DNA of 7,769 nt, from NCBI GenBank assembly GCA_947175045.1, contig CAMWLH010000088.1:1-7769 (forward strand). The letters are read 5' to 3'. Below the pieces are notes generated by a model. That model ran no database searches, had not been told where the DNA came from, and saw nothing but the letters and a program-made list of their open reading frames with translations. Shown here one piece after another: positions 1 to 5,991 of the stretch. The translations under genes and the position numbers were made by a program. Position 1 is the first letter of the stretch. Each line of letters starts with the position of its first letter. The stretch comes from an uncultured Clostridia bacterium. Its GTDB lineage: Bacteria; Bacillota; Clostridia; Oscillospirales; Ruminococcaceae.

Positions 1-79
1 CACGGCGGCTTGCGGGAAATTCATGCGTGGGCGTTATGCTGATCTTGGCGTAAGTACCTTTGACTTCTTGGTTATTATG

Positions 80-108
80 TTGTTCTAAGCTAAATTATTA
101 TTTATATC
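80..108 (+). promoter_or_regulatory. weak candidate sigma-A promoter for the sigma factor operon
   Basis: TTGTTC at 80-85 and TATATC at 103-108 are separated by 17 bp, the ideal spacing, but each matches the consensus only partly. It would give a leader of about 80 nt before the sigma gene. ECF genes are often autoregulated from a second promoter. The stretch GACTGTCTTA at 161-170 lies where such a site could be, but I see no clear ECF -35 element. Confidence 0.25.
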
Positions 109-134
109 ACTAAACATTACAGCAAAAAAATTTT

Positions 135-156
135 AAATTCCCCATAAAATTTCCCC
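135..156 (+). repeat. short direct repeat of an AAATT(T)CCCC motif
   Basis: AAATTCCCC at 135-143 is repeated as AAATTTCCCC at 147-156, an offset of 12-13 bp (just over one helical turn), directly upstream of the sigma factor gene. Two C-tract boxes on nearly the same helix face could be an operator or ECF promoter elements. Their short length and AT-rich surroundings mean chance similarity is possible. Confidence 0.3.
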
Positions 157-192
157 TTTTGACTGTCTTAGTAAGCAGAGAGGAGGTATGAG

Positions 193-741
193 ATGAGATC
201 GACAGACATTATCGGCGACCGACAGCTTTTGTCTCTTTTTTCCGCACTGCGCAGCGGGAGCATGAGCGCGTTCGAGGAAATATACTCTGCGCTGTCAAAG
301 CCCGTGTACACTGTGGCTCTGCGGATAGCGGGCGAACGCACCCTCGCCGAGGACATCACCCAGGAGGTCTTTATCAAGCTGTTCAGCTCACCGCCCGACG
401 GCTCTGTGAAAAAACCGCGCGCCTACATCTTCGCCATGGCCCACAACGCGGCGATAAATTCCCTTAAAAAAATATCGCAATGCGAGAACATAGAATGCGC
501 CGAGGATATCCCCGACAGCTACTCTCTGCAAACCGCGGCGGAGAACCGTCTTGATATCGCGGCGGCGCTTGCCGAGCTCCCGCAGGAGGAGCGCGAGGTG
601 GTAGCCCTGCGCGTCAACGGCGGCTTTAAATTCCGCGAAATAGCGCGGATCATGGGTATCCCCGCGGGAACCGCCGCGTGGCGCTGGAACAAGGCGATCA
701 ATACCCTAAGACAAATACTGGGGGATATGCACCAACAGTGA
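193..741 (+). CDS. RNA polymerase sigma factor, sigma-70 family, ECF type
   Basis: The 182-residue product has the two-domain layout of ECF sigma factors, which direct RNA polymerase to a small stress or envelope regulon. Region 2 spans about residues 27-93, with the core-binding helix AEDITQEVFIKLF (52-64) and the -10 recognition segment PRAYIFAMAHNAAINSLKK (75-93). A polar linker follows. Region 4 (about 125-176) has ELPQEEREVVALR leading into the -35 helix-turn-helix FREIARIMGIPAGTAAWRWNKA. The start at 193 is set by AGGAGG at 181-186, six bases upstream; the earlier ATG at 188 reaches a stop after two codons. The next gene begins 12 bp downstream with its own RBS, so the two are almost certainly co-transcribed and the partner is the likely regulator. 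The ECF subgroup and target regulon cannot be told from sequence alone. Confidence 0.93.
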   Translation: MRSTDIIGDRQLLSLFSALRSGSMSAFEEIYSALSKPVYTVALRIAGERTLAEDITQEVFIKLFSSPPDGSVKKPRAYIFAMAHNAAINSLKKISQCENIECAEDIPDSYSLQTAAENRLDIAAALAELPQEEREVVALRVNGGFKFREIARIMGIPAGTAAWRWNKAINTLRQILGDMHQQ

Positions 742-753
742 AAGGAGAAAAAT

Positions 754-1905
754 ATGAAAAAATACATTGTAATATTAGCCGCGGTCCTGACGCTCTCTGC
801 GACATTGCCCGCTAACGCGGAGACCATTGAAGACGAGCCGAGCGCCGTTTCCTACGCCGAAGAGATATCCGAACGCGATCCGATGGCTGCGCCCGAGCCG
901 AATGTGTCAGCCTATACCTCCGAGCCCTCCGACGACTCCGTTCCCAACATTGACACCCCCATGGCATTTCAGCGCGCGGAGCAGGGCAGAGGCGATATCC
1001 CCGACATAATCTCCTACTGGGAGGAAAACGGCTACCCCGAAAATTTATCCTTTATCGCCGAAACGCGCAGCGAGATGATAGACGGCGTGGCATACACAAA
1101 CTACGACGTGGGTCTGGTGCTTGATACCGATGAGAACCGCAGCGCGATACTGGATATTGCGGCTGACAACAACCTTTTACGCTTTACTATGGGGAGCACC
1201 TCTATATCGGAGCGCAGTATCTACTTTGAAAAGCTGTGTTATCTGGCGGCGCAGGAGAAGGACTTGGGATTTCTCGAGGTTTGTTTTTACAAAAACAGCG
1301 ATATGATAGAGGTAGTCGTGTCGGGCTCTGAAAAAACCTATTATGAGCGCTTTGGCAAGCAGTTCGGCGGGGTCGCGGTATTTATAAATGAAAGAAATAC
1401 CGTTACGGGTGTTGATAACGCGGGTTTTACGCCGGGTAGCTCCGAGGACAAGGTGGCTGATTATATTCAAAAGACCGCCAACGCGGAGATATTCCACGCG
1501 GCTGCTTTTCTTACCGCGTACCCCGACGGCTGGATAGGCGGCTCTCCCATTGAGATAGGGGAAAACCTTGACGGAGCTCTTACGGTAGGGATAGACGGCA
1601 GCGGCGCGGATATCGGGCGGGCTTCCCCCCTTGAGGGAACTATTGGCATAACCCCCGAGCCCGCGAAAAAAAGCGTTCCGATCCGGCTGTTATTTGTGGG
1701 AGCGGCGGCGATAATTCTCGCAGCCGTTATAGCGGTAATTCTGCGGCGGCGAGTTAAGGCGGGCGCGGACGGCACCGCGGCAGCTCACAGAACCTCCTCG
1801 GCTCACGGCGGAGCGGAGCGGGAGCTGATCTCCGCCATAAAAAACGCCGAGGAACAGCCCGACCCGCGGCTTTTTGAGAAAATAAGAGATAATATAACCA
1901 AATAA
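754..1905 (+). CDS. secreted/membrane-anchored protein of unknown function, putative partner of the ECF sigma factor
   Basis: The family of this 383-residue protein is not recognised. Residues 1-22 form a signal peptide with a plausible cleavage after ANA. Residues 24-80 are acidic and Pro/Ser-rich, probably a disordered linker. A folded extracytoplasmic part with alternating hydrophobic strands follows (about 80-300). A single membrane helix lies at 309-330 (LLFVGAAAIILAAVIAVIL), then a RRR stop-transfer signal and a cytoplasmic tail of about 50 residues ending in a charged amphipathic stretch (356-381). It therefore has type I topology, unlike usual anti-sigma factors with an N-terminal cytoplasmic domain. 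AAGGAGA at 742-748 supports the start. Its place 12 bp behind the ECF sigma gene suggests it senses an envelope signal and controls or is controlled by that factor; this is inference. It could equally be a surface protein merely co-expressed with the factor. Confidence 0.8.
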   Translation: MKKYIVILAAVLTLSATLPANAETIEDEPSAVSYAEEISERDPMAAPEPNVSAYTSEPSDDSVPNIDTPMAFQRAEQGRGDIPDIISYWEENGYPENLSFIAETRSEMIDGVAYTNYDVGLVLDTDENRSAILDIAADNNLLRFTMGSTSISERSIYFEKLCYLAAQEKDLGFLEVCFYKNSDMIEVVVSGSEKTYYERFGKQFGGVAVFINERNTVTGVDNAGFTPGSSEDKVADYIQKTANAEIFHAAAFLTAYPDGWIGGSPIEIGENLDGALTVGIDGSGADIGRASPLEGTIGITPEPAKKSVPIRLLFVGAAAIILAAVIAVILRRRVKAGADGTAAAHRTSSAHGGAERELISAIKNAEEQPDPRLFEKIRDNITK

Positions 1906-1910
1906 TCGAC

Positions 1911-1939
1911 TTGACTTTTGCCCCCCGCTGTGTTACAAT
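1911..1939 (+). promoter_or_regulatory. strong sigma-A promoter with extended -10 for the PRTase operon
   Basis: TTGACT at 1911-1916 and TACAAT at 1934-1939 are separated by exactly 17 bp. TG at 1931-1932, one base before the -10 hexamer, makes it an extended -10 promoter. Each hexamer differs from consensus by one base. Transcription would begin near 1946, giving a leader of about 17 nt before the 42-residue ORF at 1963. It begins 6 bp after the stop of the preceding gene, so the PRTase operon probably has its own start independent of the sigma operon. The -10 element lies in the loop of a perfect inverted repeat annotated separately. Confidence 0.8.
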
Positions 1940-1954
1940 AATTCACAGCGGGGG
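1922..1954 (+). promoter_or_regulatory. perfect 11-bp inverted repeat around the -10 box; possible operator and/or terminator
   Basis: CCCCCGCTGTG (1922-1932) pairs perfectly with CACAGCGGGGG (1944-1954) around an 11-nt loop that contains the -10 box. The right arm is followed by TGA and T5 (1958-1962), so in read-through RNA from the sigma operon it could be a moderate intrinsic terminator. The same right arm supplies most of the Shine-Dalgarno GGGGGTGA (1950-1957) for the ORF at 1963. Read-through RNA would therefore hide this RBS, while RNA started at about 1946 lacks the left arm and leaves it free. On DNA it could also be a repressor operator. Structure and overlaps are seen directly; the role is inferred. 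Confidence 0.75.
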
Positions 1955-1962
1955 TGATTTTT

Positions 1963-2091
1963 ATGCCAAAAAGAGACGACGAGGAACGCAAAAGAAATAA
2001 CAACAAGCTGGAGAGGACTATCCGCAGGAACTGGATAATATGCGGCGCGTCGCTGGCGGCAATTATATTATTGTATTTCATGTCAAAGTAA
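1963..2091 (+). CDS. 42-residue single-pass membrane peptide, unknown function
   Basis: A short ORF of 42 codons begins at ATG 1963, with a strong Shine-Dalgarno GGGGGTGA five bases upstream, and ends at TAA 2089-2091. Residues 1-23 are highly charged and basic (PKRDDEERKRNNNKLERTIR). Residues 24-39 (WIICGASLAAIILLYF) form one hydrophobic helix, followed by MSK. The positive-inside rule predicts a cytoplasmic N-terminus. It is the first gene after the strong promoter at 1911-1939, and the PRTase fusion follows 36 bp later with no promoter I can see between them, so it is probably the first cistron of that operon. No family is recognised. Alternatively it may act as a leader ORF, but the composition looks like a real membrane peptide. 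Confidence 0.75.
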   Translation: MPKRDDEERKRNNNKLERTIRRNWIICGASLAAIILLYFMSK

Positions 2092-2095
2092 CAGT

Positions 2096-2112
2096 GGGAG
2101 CGTGCCGCTCCC
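2096..2112 (+). promoter_or_regulatory. short GC hairpin just upstream of the PRTase RBS
   Basis: GGGAGCG (2096-2102) and CGCTCCC (2106-2112) form a perfect 7-bp stem with a 3-nt loop. No T-tract follows, so it is not a normal intrinsic terminator. The RBS (AAAGGA, 2114-2119) starts two bases after the stem. It may protect processed mRNA or tune translation of the PRTase gene relative to the small ORF. Confidence 0.5.
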
Positions 2113-2127
2113 GAAAGGACATAACCG

Positions 2128-4224
2128 ATGGACTACCCGGATTTTTCATTTGCCAGGCGTGAGAACAACAGCAAACGGGATTTCATAATTATCAACAAAT
2201 TTCAGTCGAAGCACTATCCCTCCGACCCCGCAAGGACTGCCGCGGAATTTTCCGCGCTTGGCAGAGAGCTTAAGGGAACAGTCGGCGAGGAGCGGGTCTG
2301 CGTGATAGGCTTCGCGGAAACGGCGGTAGCGGTGGGAGCTTTTATCGCAAAAGAGCTGGGCTGCTATTATGTGTCCACCACCCGCGAGGAGCTTCCCGAC
2401 TGCTTTGAGTATATAACGACCGAGGAGAGCCACAGTCACGCGGCGCTCCACAGGCTGCGTGTGAACAGGGATATTCTGTGCCGCTCGGAGCGGATAATAA
2501 TTGCGGACGACGAATTTACCACGGGAAGCACCGCGATAAAGCTCGCGGAAAAGCTGCGGGAATATTCCCCCGAGTGCCGCTTTACCGCGGCGGCTTTTAT
2601 CGCCTCCGACGAGGCGGCGGAAAATTTCCGCGCGAACGGGATAGAGTGTATCGCAGCGAAAAGGTTTTCGGACTTCGACGCGAAATTCCCCGAAAAATAT
2701 CTTCCCGACAGAGTAATTACGCCGCGCAAGCCCGACGACGAAATATATCTGAACGCGGTTTACGATCACAGGCTCGGGGTGGATATCGAAGAATATTTCG
2801 CGGAATGCGAAAGCCTTAGCGGCAAACTAGCAGAGCGGCTGAGCCTATCGGGAAACATCGCGGTGATAGGCACGGAGGAGCTTTGTGTGCCGCCTGTCGT
2901 TTTCGGCAAAACGCTGTCTAACAGAGGCTGCCGCGTTACGGTACATGGGGTTACCAGAAGCCCCATGCTGCCCTCCGACGAGGGAGCTTACGCGGTAAGG
3001 AGCCGCGCGGCGCTGAAAAGTCTTTACGACCCGCGGCGCAGGGTATTTATATATAATGTCGGAAATGCAGACGTCAGCATTATAATAACCGACGCGGAAG
3101 AACCCGACGAAAGCGCGGTCGAGCTGCTGTGCGGAGCATTAAGCGGGCGGGTCATACTAGTACGCTGGCGCGGGCGGAAAATGCCAACCAGTCTGCGCAG
3201 TGAGGACGGCAGGCTTCTTTTAACGGATATAACGGGGAAGATCGCGCCGCTCTCCGCAAAAGAGCGCGAGCCGCTTATACAAAGCGGGGTGCATTACAGC
3301 GAGCTTCTGCCCGCGGAATACGAGCCGTCGGCGGAATACATAAAGCAATACGAGCGGGGGCTTGCCGCATGGTCTGAAAAGACCGCCCAAGCGGTGAGCG
3401 CCGTTGCGGAGCGTATCTACGCGGAAAAGCCGCGTGCCGCCATAGTTTCGCTTGCCAGGGCGGGAACTCCGGTCGGGGCGCTTATCGTGCGCTACCTGCG
3501 GCGAAAATACGGCGTGAGCCTTGCGCACTACTCGATCTCCATCATACGCGGCAAAGGCATCGATCGAAACGCTATGCGGTATATCCTTGCGCGGCACGCT
3601 TCGGAGGATATCCAATTTGTGGACGGCTGGACGGGCAAGGGAGCCATAACGCGGCAGCTCCGCGAGGCGCTGAAGGACTACCCCGAGGCGGACGCGCGCC
3701 CCGCCGTGCTCGCCGACCCCGCGGGATTGTGCGACATCTGCGGCACGCGGGAGGATATATTTATCCCCTGCGCCTGTCTGAACGCGGTGGTCTCGGGACT
3801 GTTCAGCAGAACGGTTCTGCGCGATGACATCATTTTTGAGGGAGATTTCCACGGGGCGGCTTATTTCGCCGAGCTTGCCGACAGGGACAGGACTTACGAA
3901 TTTATAAACGCGGTGGAAAGCAAAATGAGCTATGATACAGCCGAAGTTCCCCCGCCGACGGAATACGGCTGCGGACTTAAGGAAACCGAGGAGATCGCGG
4001 AAAAATTCGGAGTAACCGATATAAATCTTGTAAAGCCCGGCATAGGGGAAACCACAAGAGTACTGCTCCGCAGGATACCGCGGATAGTACTGGTGCGCGA
4101 AAAGGGGAGCTCTCTCACCGCGCACATTGAGGAGCTGGCGGCGGAAAAGGGCGTAGAGGTGCGGGAATACCCGCTGAAATGCTACCGCGCCTGCGGGATA
4201 ATTCAAATGCTGGGGGAGCTTTAA
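2128..4224 (+). CDS. fused phosphoribosyltransferase: PRTase_2, TRSP, PRTase_1 (StiP-like), PELOTA_1
   Basis: This 698-residue cytosolic protein joins domains usually found on two proteins of the Ter-linked biosynthetic module, proposed to make a nucleoside-like metabolite from PRPP. Residues about 8-215 are a PRTase_2 (orotate PRTase-like) domain, with the N-terminal signature KRDFIIINKFQSKHYPSDP and the PRPP loop IIIADDEFTTGST (123-135). Residues about 240-370 are the TRSP domain, with the naming motif TRSPM at 276-280. Residues about 385-600 are the PRTase_1/StiP-like domain, with SLARAGTPVG (441-450), HYSISIIRGKGID (467-479) and the loop VDGWTGKGAI (498-507). Residues about 608-694 are a PELOTA_1 (L7Ae-like, possibly RNA-binding) domain ending near LKCYRACGII. 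AAAGGA eight bases upstream supports the start. The HAD gene overlaps its stop by one base. Domain names rest on remembered motifs; the substrate is unknown. Cys 535, 538, 548 and 550 cluster in the third domain. Confidence 0.88.
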   Translation: MDYPDFSFARRENNSKRDFIIINKFQSKHYPSDPARTAAEFSALGRELKGTVGEERVCVIGFAETAVAVGAFIAKELGCYYVSTTREELPDCFEYITTEESHSHAALHRLRVNRDILCRSERIIIADDEFTTGSTAIKLAEKLREYSPECRFTAAAFIASDEAAENFRANGIECIAAKRFSDFDAKFPEKYLPDRVITPRKPDDEIYLNAVYDHRLGVDIEEYFAECESLSGKLAERLSLSGNIAVIGTEELCVPPVVFGKTLSNRGCRVTVHGVTRSPMLPSDEGAYAVRSRAALKSLYDPRRRVFIYNVGNADVSIIITDAEEPDESAVELLCGALSGRVILVRWRGRKMPTSLRSEDGRLLLTDITGKIAPLSAKEREPLIQSGVHYSELLPAEYEPSAEYIKQYERGLAAWSEKTAQAVSAVAERIYAEKPRAAIVSLARAGTPVGALIVRYLRRKYGVSLAHYSISIIRGKGIDRNAMRYILARHASEDIQFVDGWTGKGAITRQLREALKDYPEADARPAVLADPAGLCDICGTREDIFIPCACLNAVVSGLFSRTVLRDDIIFEGDFHGAAYFAELADRDRTYEFINAVESKMSYDTAEVPPPTEYGCGLKETEEIAEKFGVTDINLVKPGIGETTRVLLRRIPRIVLVREKGSSLTAHIEELAAEKGVEVREYPLKCYRACGIIQMLGEL

Positions 4225-4967
4225 TGGATATTTTATTCGCCGACCTTGACGGCACCGTGATACGCTCCGCCCGAACAAAGCGCGAGGGAGATATCGTGAT
4301 AGAATATAAGGACGGCGCGGAGATAAGCTGTATCTCCGCGGAAAGCGCCGCGCTTCTCGCTAAAATAAACCTTATACCCGTTACCTCGCGCAGCGTGGAG
4401 CAATACAAGAGGATAAAATTCCCCCTCGGTTTCTCGCCGAAATACGCCATAACCGATAACGGCGGTAATCTGCTTATTGACGGTGAAATTCAGCCCGACC
4501 GCGCGGAATGGGCAATGGGAATAACGCGGGAATGTGAAGCGGAGCTGTCACGCTGCCGCGAATCGTTGGAGAACGACCCCGACAGGAGCTTTGAGATACG
4601 CATGGTGGACGGGCTGTTTCTGTTTACCAAAAGCGGCGCTCCCGAAAAAACAAATGAGCGGCTGGGCGCTCTGCAAGACTGTGAATTTTACCGCACGGGA
4701 GCAAAGGTATACGTTATACCGCGGCGGCTCAATAAGGGCGAGGGAGCTCTGCGGCTGCTGAAGCGCTTCGCGGGGGCGGGCTTTGACGGCAGGATAATAT
4801 GCGCGGGGGACAGCAAAATGGATATCCCGCTGCTGAATATCGCGGATATCGCCCTTTGCCCGAGCGATATGGCGGGAGAGGTAAGAAACGCTTTGACAAG
4901 CGAGCGGGAGGGCTTCTGCGAGTTTGTCGTAAAAACGGCGGCGGAGATTATGGGTATCACCAACTGA
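4224..4967 (+). CDS. HAD-superfamily phosphatase of the PRTase module
   Basis: This 247-residue protein has all four HAD motifs: motif I FADLDGT (nucleophile D7, acid D9), motif II VTSRS (T54), motif III lysine at about K171 (RLNKGEG), and motif IV GDSKMD (195-200). The TDNGG segment (78-82) and the insert to about 160 fit a Cof/sucrose-phosphatase-like C2 cap, so a small phosphorylated, perhaps sugar-like, substrate is likely. I chose the ATG at 4224 because it overlaps the PRTase stop as TAATG, has GGGGGAG six bases upstream (4211-4217), and puts DLDGT at the usual position. A longer reading from 4179 would lie within PRTase coding sequence. Overlap implies translational coupling. HAD phosphatases accompany these PRTases in Ter-type clusters, so it probably dephosphorylates the PRTase product or an intermediate; that role is inferred. 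Confidence 0.9.
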   Translation: MDILFADLDGTVIRSARTKREGDIVIEYKDGAEISCISAESAALLAKINLIPVTSRSVEQYKRIKFPLGFSPKYAITDNGGNLLIDGEIQPDRAEWAMGITRECEAELSRCRESLENDPDRSFEIRMVDGLFLFTKSGAPEKTNERLGALQDCEFYRTGAKVYVIPRRLNKGEGALRLLKRFAGAGFDGRIICAGDSKMDIPLLNIADIALCPSDMAGEVRNALTSEREGFCEFVVKTAAEIMGITN

Positions 4968-4988
4968 CCCATAAAAAGGAGCGATAAA

Positions 4989-5570
4989 ATGAAGGACTAC
5001 TACGAAAACGAGCGGTTCAGCCTGCTTAATCTTTTGGGCGGGGAATATTCGGATATAAAATTTGTCGACTGCGAGTTCAGGGACTGCACCTTTTCGGAGC
5101 TCAAGCTGAACAACGTACACTTTTCGGGCTGCGGATTCGCCTGCTGCCACGCCGCGTCGTTGGAATTCAAAAACAGCAGCTTCAGCGATACCCTGCTTTC
5201 CGACTGCAGGATATACGGCATAAACTGGGGCGAGCTTATGGCAGCGGGAGCTTTCTCCGAGCCTATAAGCGAGATGAGCGGGTGCAAAATACGCGGCGGT
5301 ATATTTGAAAAGATGTACATGAGGAAGTTCAAATTCAAGACCAACTCTCTGTTGGAATGTCTGTTTTCGGAATGCGATCTTCGGGAAAGCAGCTTTTTAA
5401 ACTGCGATCTTGACAGGACGGAATTCCTGCACTGCGATCTGCGGAAAGCGGATTTCCGCGGCGCAAGAGGATATGCTCCCGATATATTTACCTGCAAGAT
5501 GAAGGGAGCGGCTTTTTCAAGCCCCGAGGCGCTGTCGCTTCTGCGGGCGCTGGAAATAGAGCTTGACTGA
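4989..5570 (+). CDS. pentapeptide-repeat protein (Qnr/McbG-like architecture)
   Basis: This 193-residue protein is built of five-residue repeats with a large hydrophobic residue every fifth position. A first block runs about 22-80 (VDCEF RDCTF SELKL NNVHF). A break without repeats follows at about 81-100. A second block runs about 101-165, ending in regular CDLRESSF, CDLDRTEF and CDLRKADF units. Such sequences fold as a right-handed quadrilateral beta-helix. The split two-coil layout is shared with Qnr and McbG, which bind DNA gyrase, but many pentapeptide proteins have no known target. Twelve cysteines, mostly at matching repeat positions, make it Cys-rich. A helical tail (178-193) could be a dimerisation element. 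AAGGAG at 4976-4981 sets the start, 21 bp after the HAD stop, so it belongs to the PRTase operon. A gyrase or topoisomerase partner is only a hypothesis. Confidence 0.85.
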   Translation: MKDYYENERFSLLNLLGGEYSDIKFVDCEFRDCTFSELKLNNVHFSGCGFACCHAASLEFKNSSFSDTLLSDCRIYGINWGELMAAGAFSEPISEMSGCKIRGGIFEKMYMRKFKFKTNSLLECLFSECDLRESSFLNCDLDRTEFLHCDLRKADFRGARGYAPDIFTCKMKGAAFSSPEALSLLRALEIELD

Positions 5571-5585
5571 CGAAAGGAGAACGGT

Positions 5586-5945
5586 ATGTTCGGGCTGTTC
5601 AAAAGGAAGATAAAGATAGGAAAGACCGAAGAGGAAAAGCGCGCGGAGGAGCTGCCGAGGAATAAAAAGGTGCAGTTTGAGCCGATGGAGATAGCGGACG
5701 TTGAAAAAGCGCTGACCGGCGATCTGCGCGAGGTGCTGAAAATGAATCCCGTGAATTATTACGCCACAAAGAACAGGTATCTGCTTTGCATATTCTGGTT
5801 TGCGGAGGACTACTCCGAGGTTTATATGAGGTTTGAGCTGCGCAGGGACGATCTTCCCATAGGCAAGAGCAAAATGTACAAGATCGATAAGGTGCTGCTG
5901 CGGGACATTTTGAGAAAGTTCGGGCAGAATATAGCAATTGATTAA
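5586..5945 (+). CDS. hypothetical 119-residue cytoplasmic protein
   Basis: I do not recognise this family. The first 25 residues are very basic and charged (LFKRKIKIGKTEEEKRAEE). A probably folded part follows from about 28, with an aromatic strand-like centre (RYLLCIFWFAEDYSEVYMRFEL, residues 58-79, within two predicted strands) and a charged helical C-terminus (LLRDILRKFGQNIAID). There is no signal peptide or membrane helix. AAGGAGA at 5574-5580 lies five bases before the ATG, and the gene starts 15 bp after the pentapeptide gene, so it is probably the last gene of the same transcript before the 223-bp gap. Codon use and composition match its neighbours. Coding status is well supported by RBS, spacing and composition; function is unknown. 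Confidence 0.8.
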   Translation: MFGLFKRKIKIGKTEEEKRAEELPRNKKVQFEPMEIADVEKALTGDLREVLKMNPVNYYATKNRYLLCIFWFAEDYSEVYMRFELRRDDLPIGKSKMYKIDKVLLRDILRKFGQNIAID

Positions 5946-5991
5946 ATTGCAAAAAAACAACATGAGCAAAGAGCAACGTCCCGCCCCCGCA

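Larger units (their letters stand above)
1..192. other. AT-rich non-coding leader upstream of the sigma factor gene
   Basis: No coding region is supported here on either strand. The + strand frame starting at base 2 is open from the window edge to a TAA at 86-88 (28 codons). It could be the tail of an upstream gene, but is too short to judge. From about 86 to 170 the sequence is strongly AT-rich, with an A7T4 run at 124-134 and two C-tract repeats, as expected of a promoter region. A good AGGAGG at 181-186 serves the sigma gene at 193. Confidence 0.5.

Noticed and set aside
2..88. 28-codon open tail from the window edge as the end of an upstream gene
   Set aside because: It is too short, has no recognisable motif, and other frames are similarly open for a few codons. 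It cannot be supported.
188..196. Two-codon upstream ORF overlapping the sigma start
   Set aside because: Its ATG sits one base after the Shine-Dalgarno, too close for initiation, so the overlap with ATG 193 is probably incidental.
2096..2112. Intrinsic terminator between the small ORF and the PRTase gene
   Set aside because: The hairpin is perfect but is followed by GAAAGGA, not a T-tract. It was kept only as a regulatory or mRNA-stability hairpin.
4179..4223. Upstream start for the HAD gene (15 extra codons)
   Set aside because: The extension would overlap PRTase coding sequence and push DLDGT away from the N-terminus. ATG 4224 has a GGGGGAG RBS and the typical TAATG coupling.
3220..4278. 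352-codon open frame on the - strand
   Set aside because: It is antisense to the PRTase fusion, whose family motifs are clear. It has no RBS and an Arg/Pro/Gly-rich composition typical of a GC-driven shadow frame.
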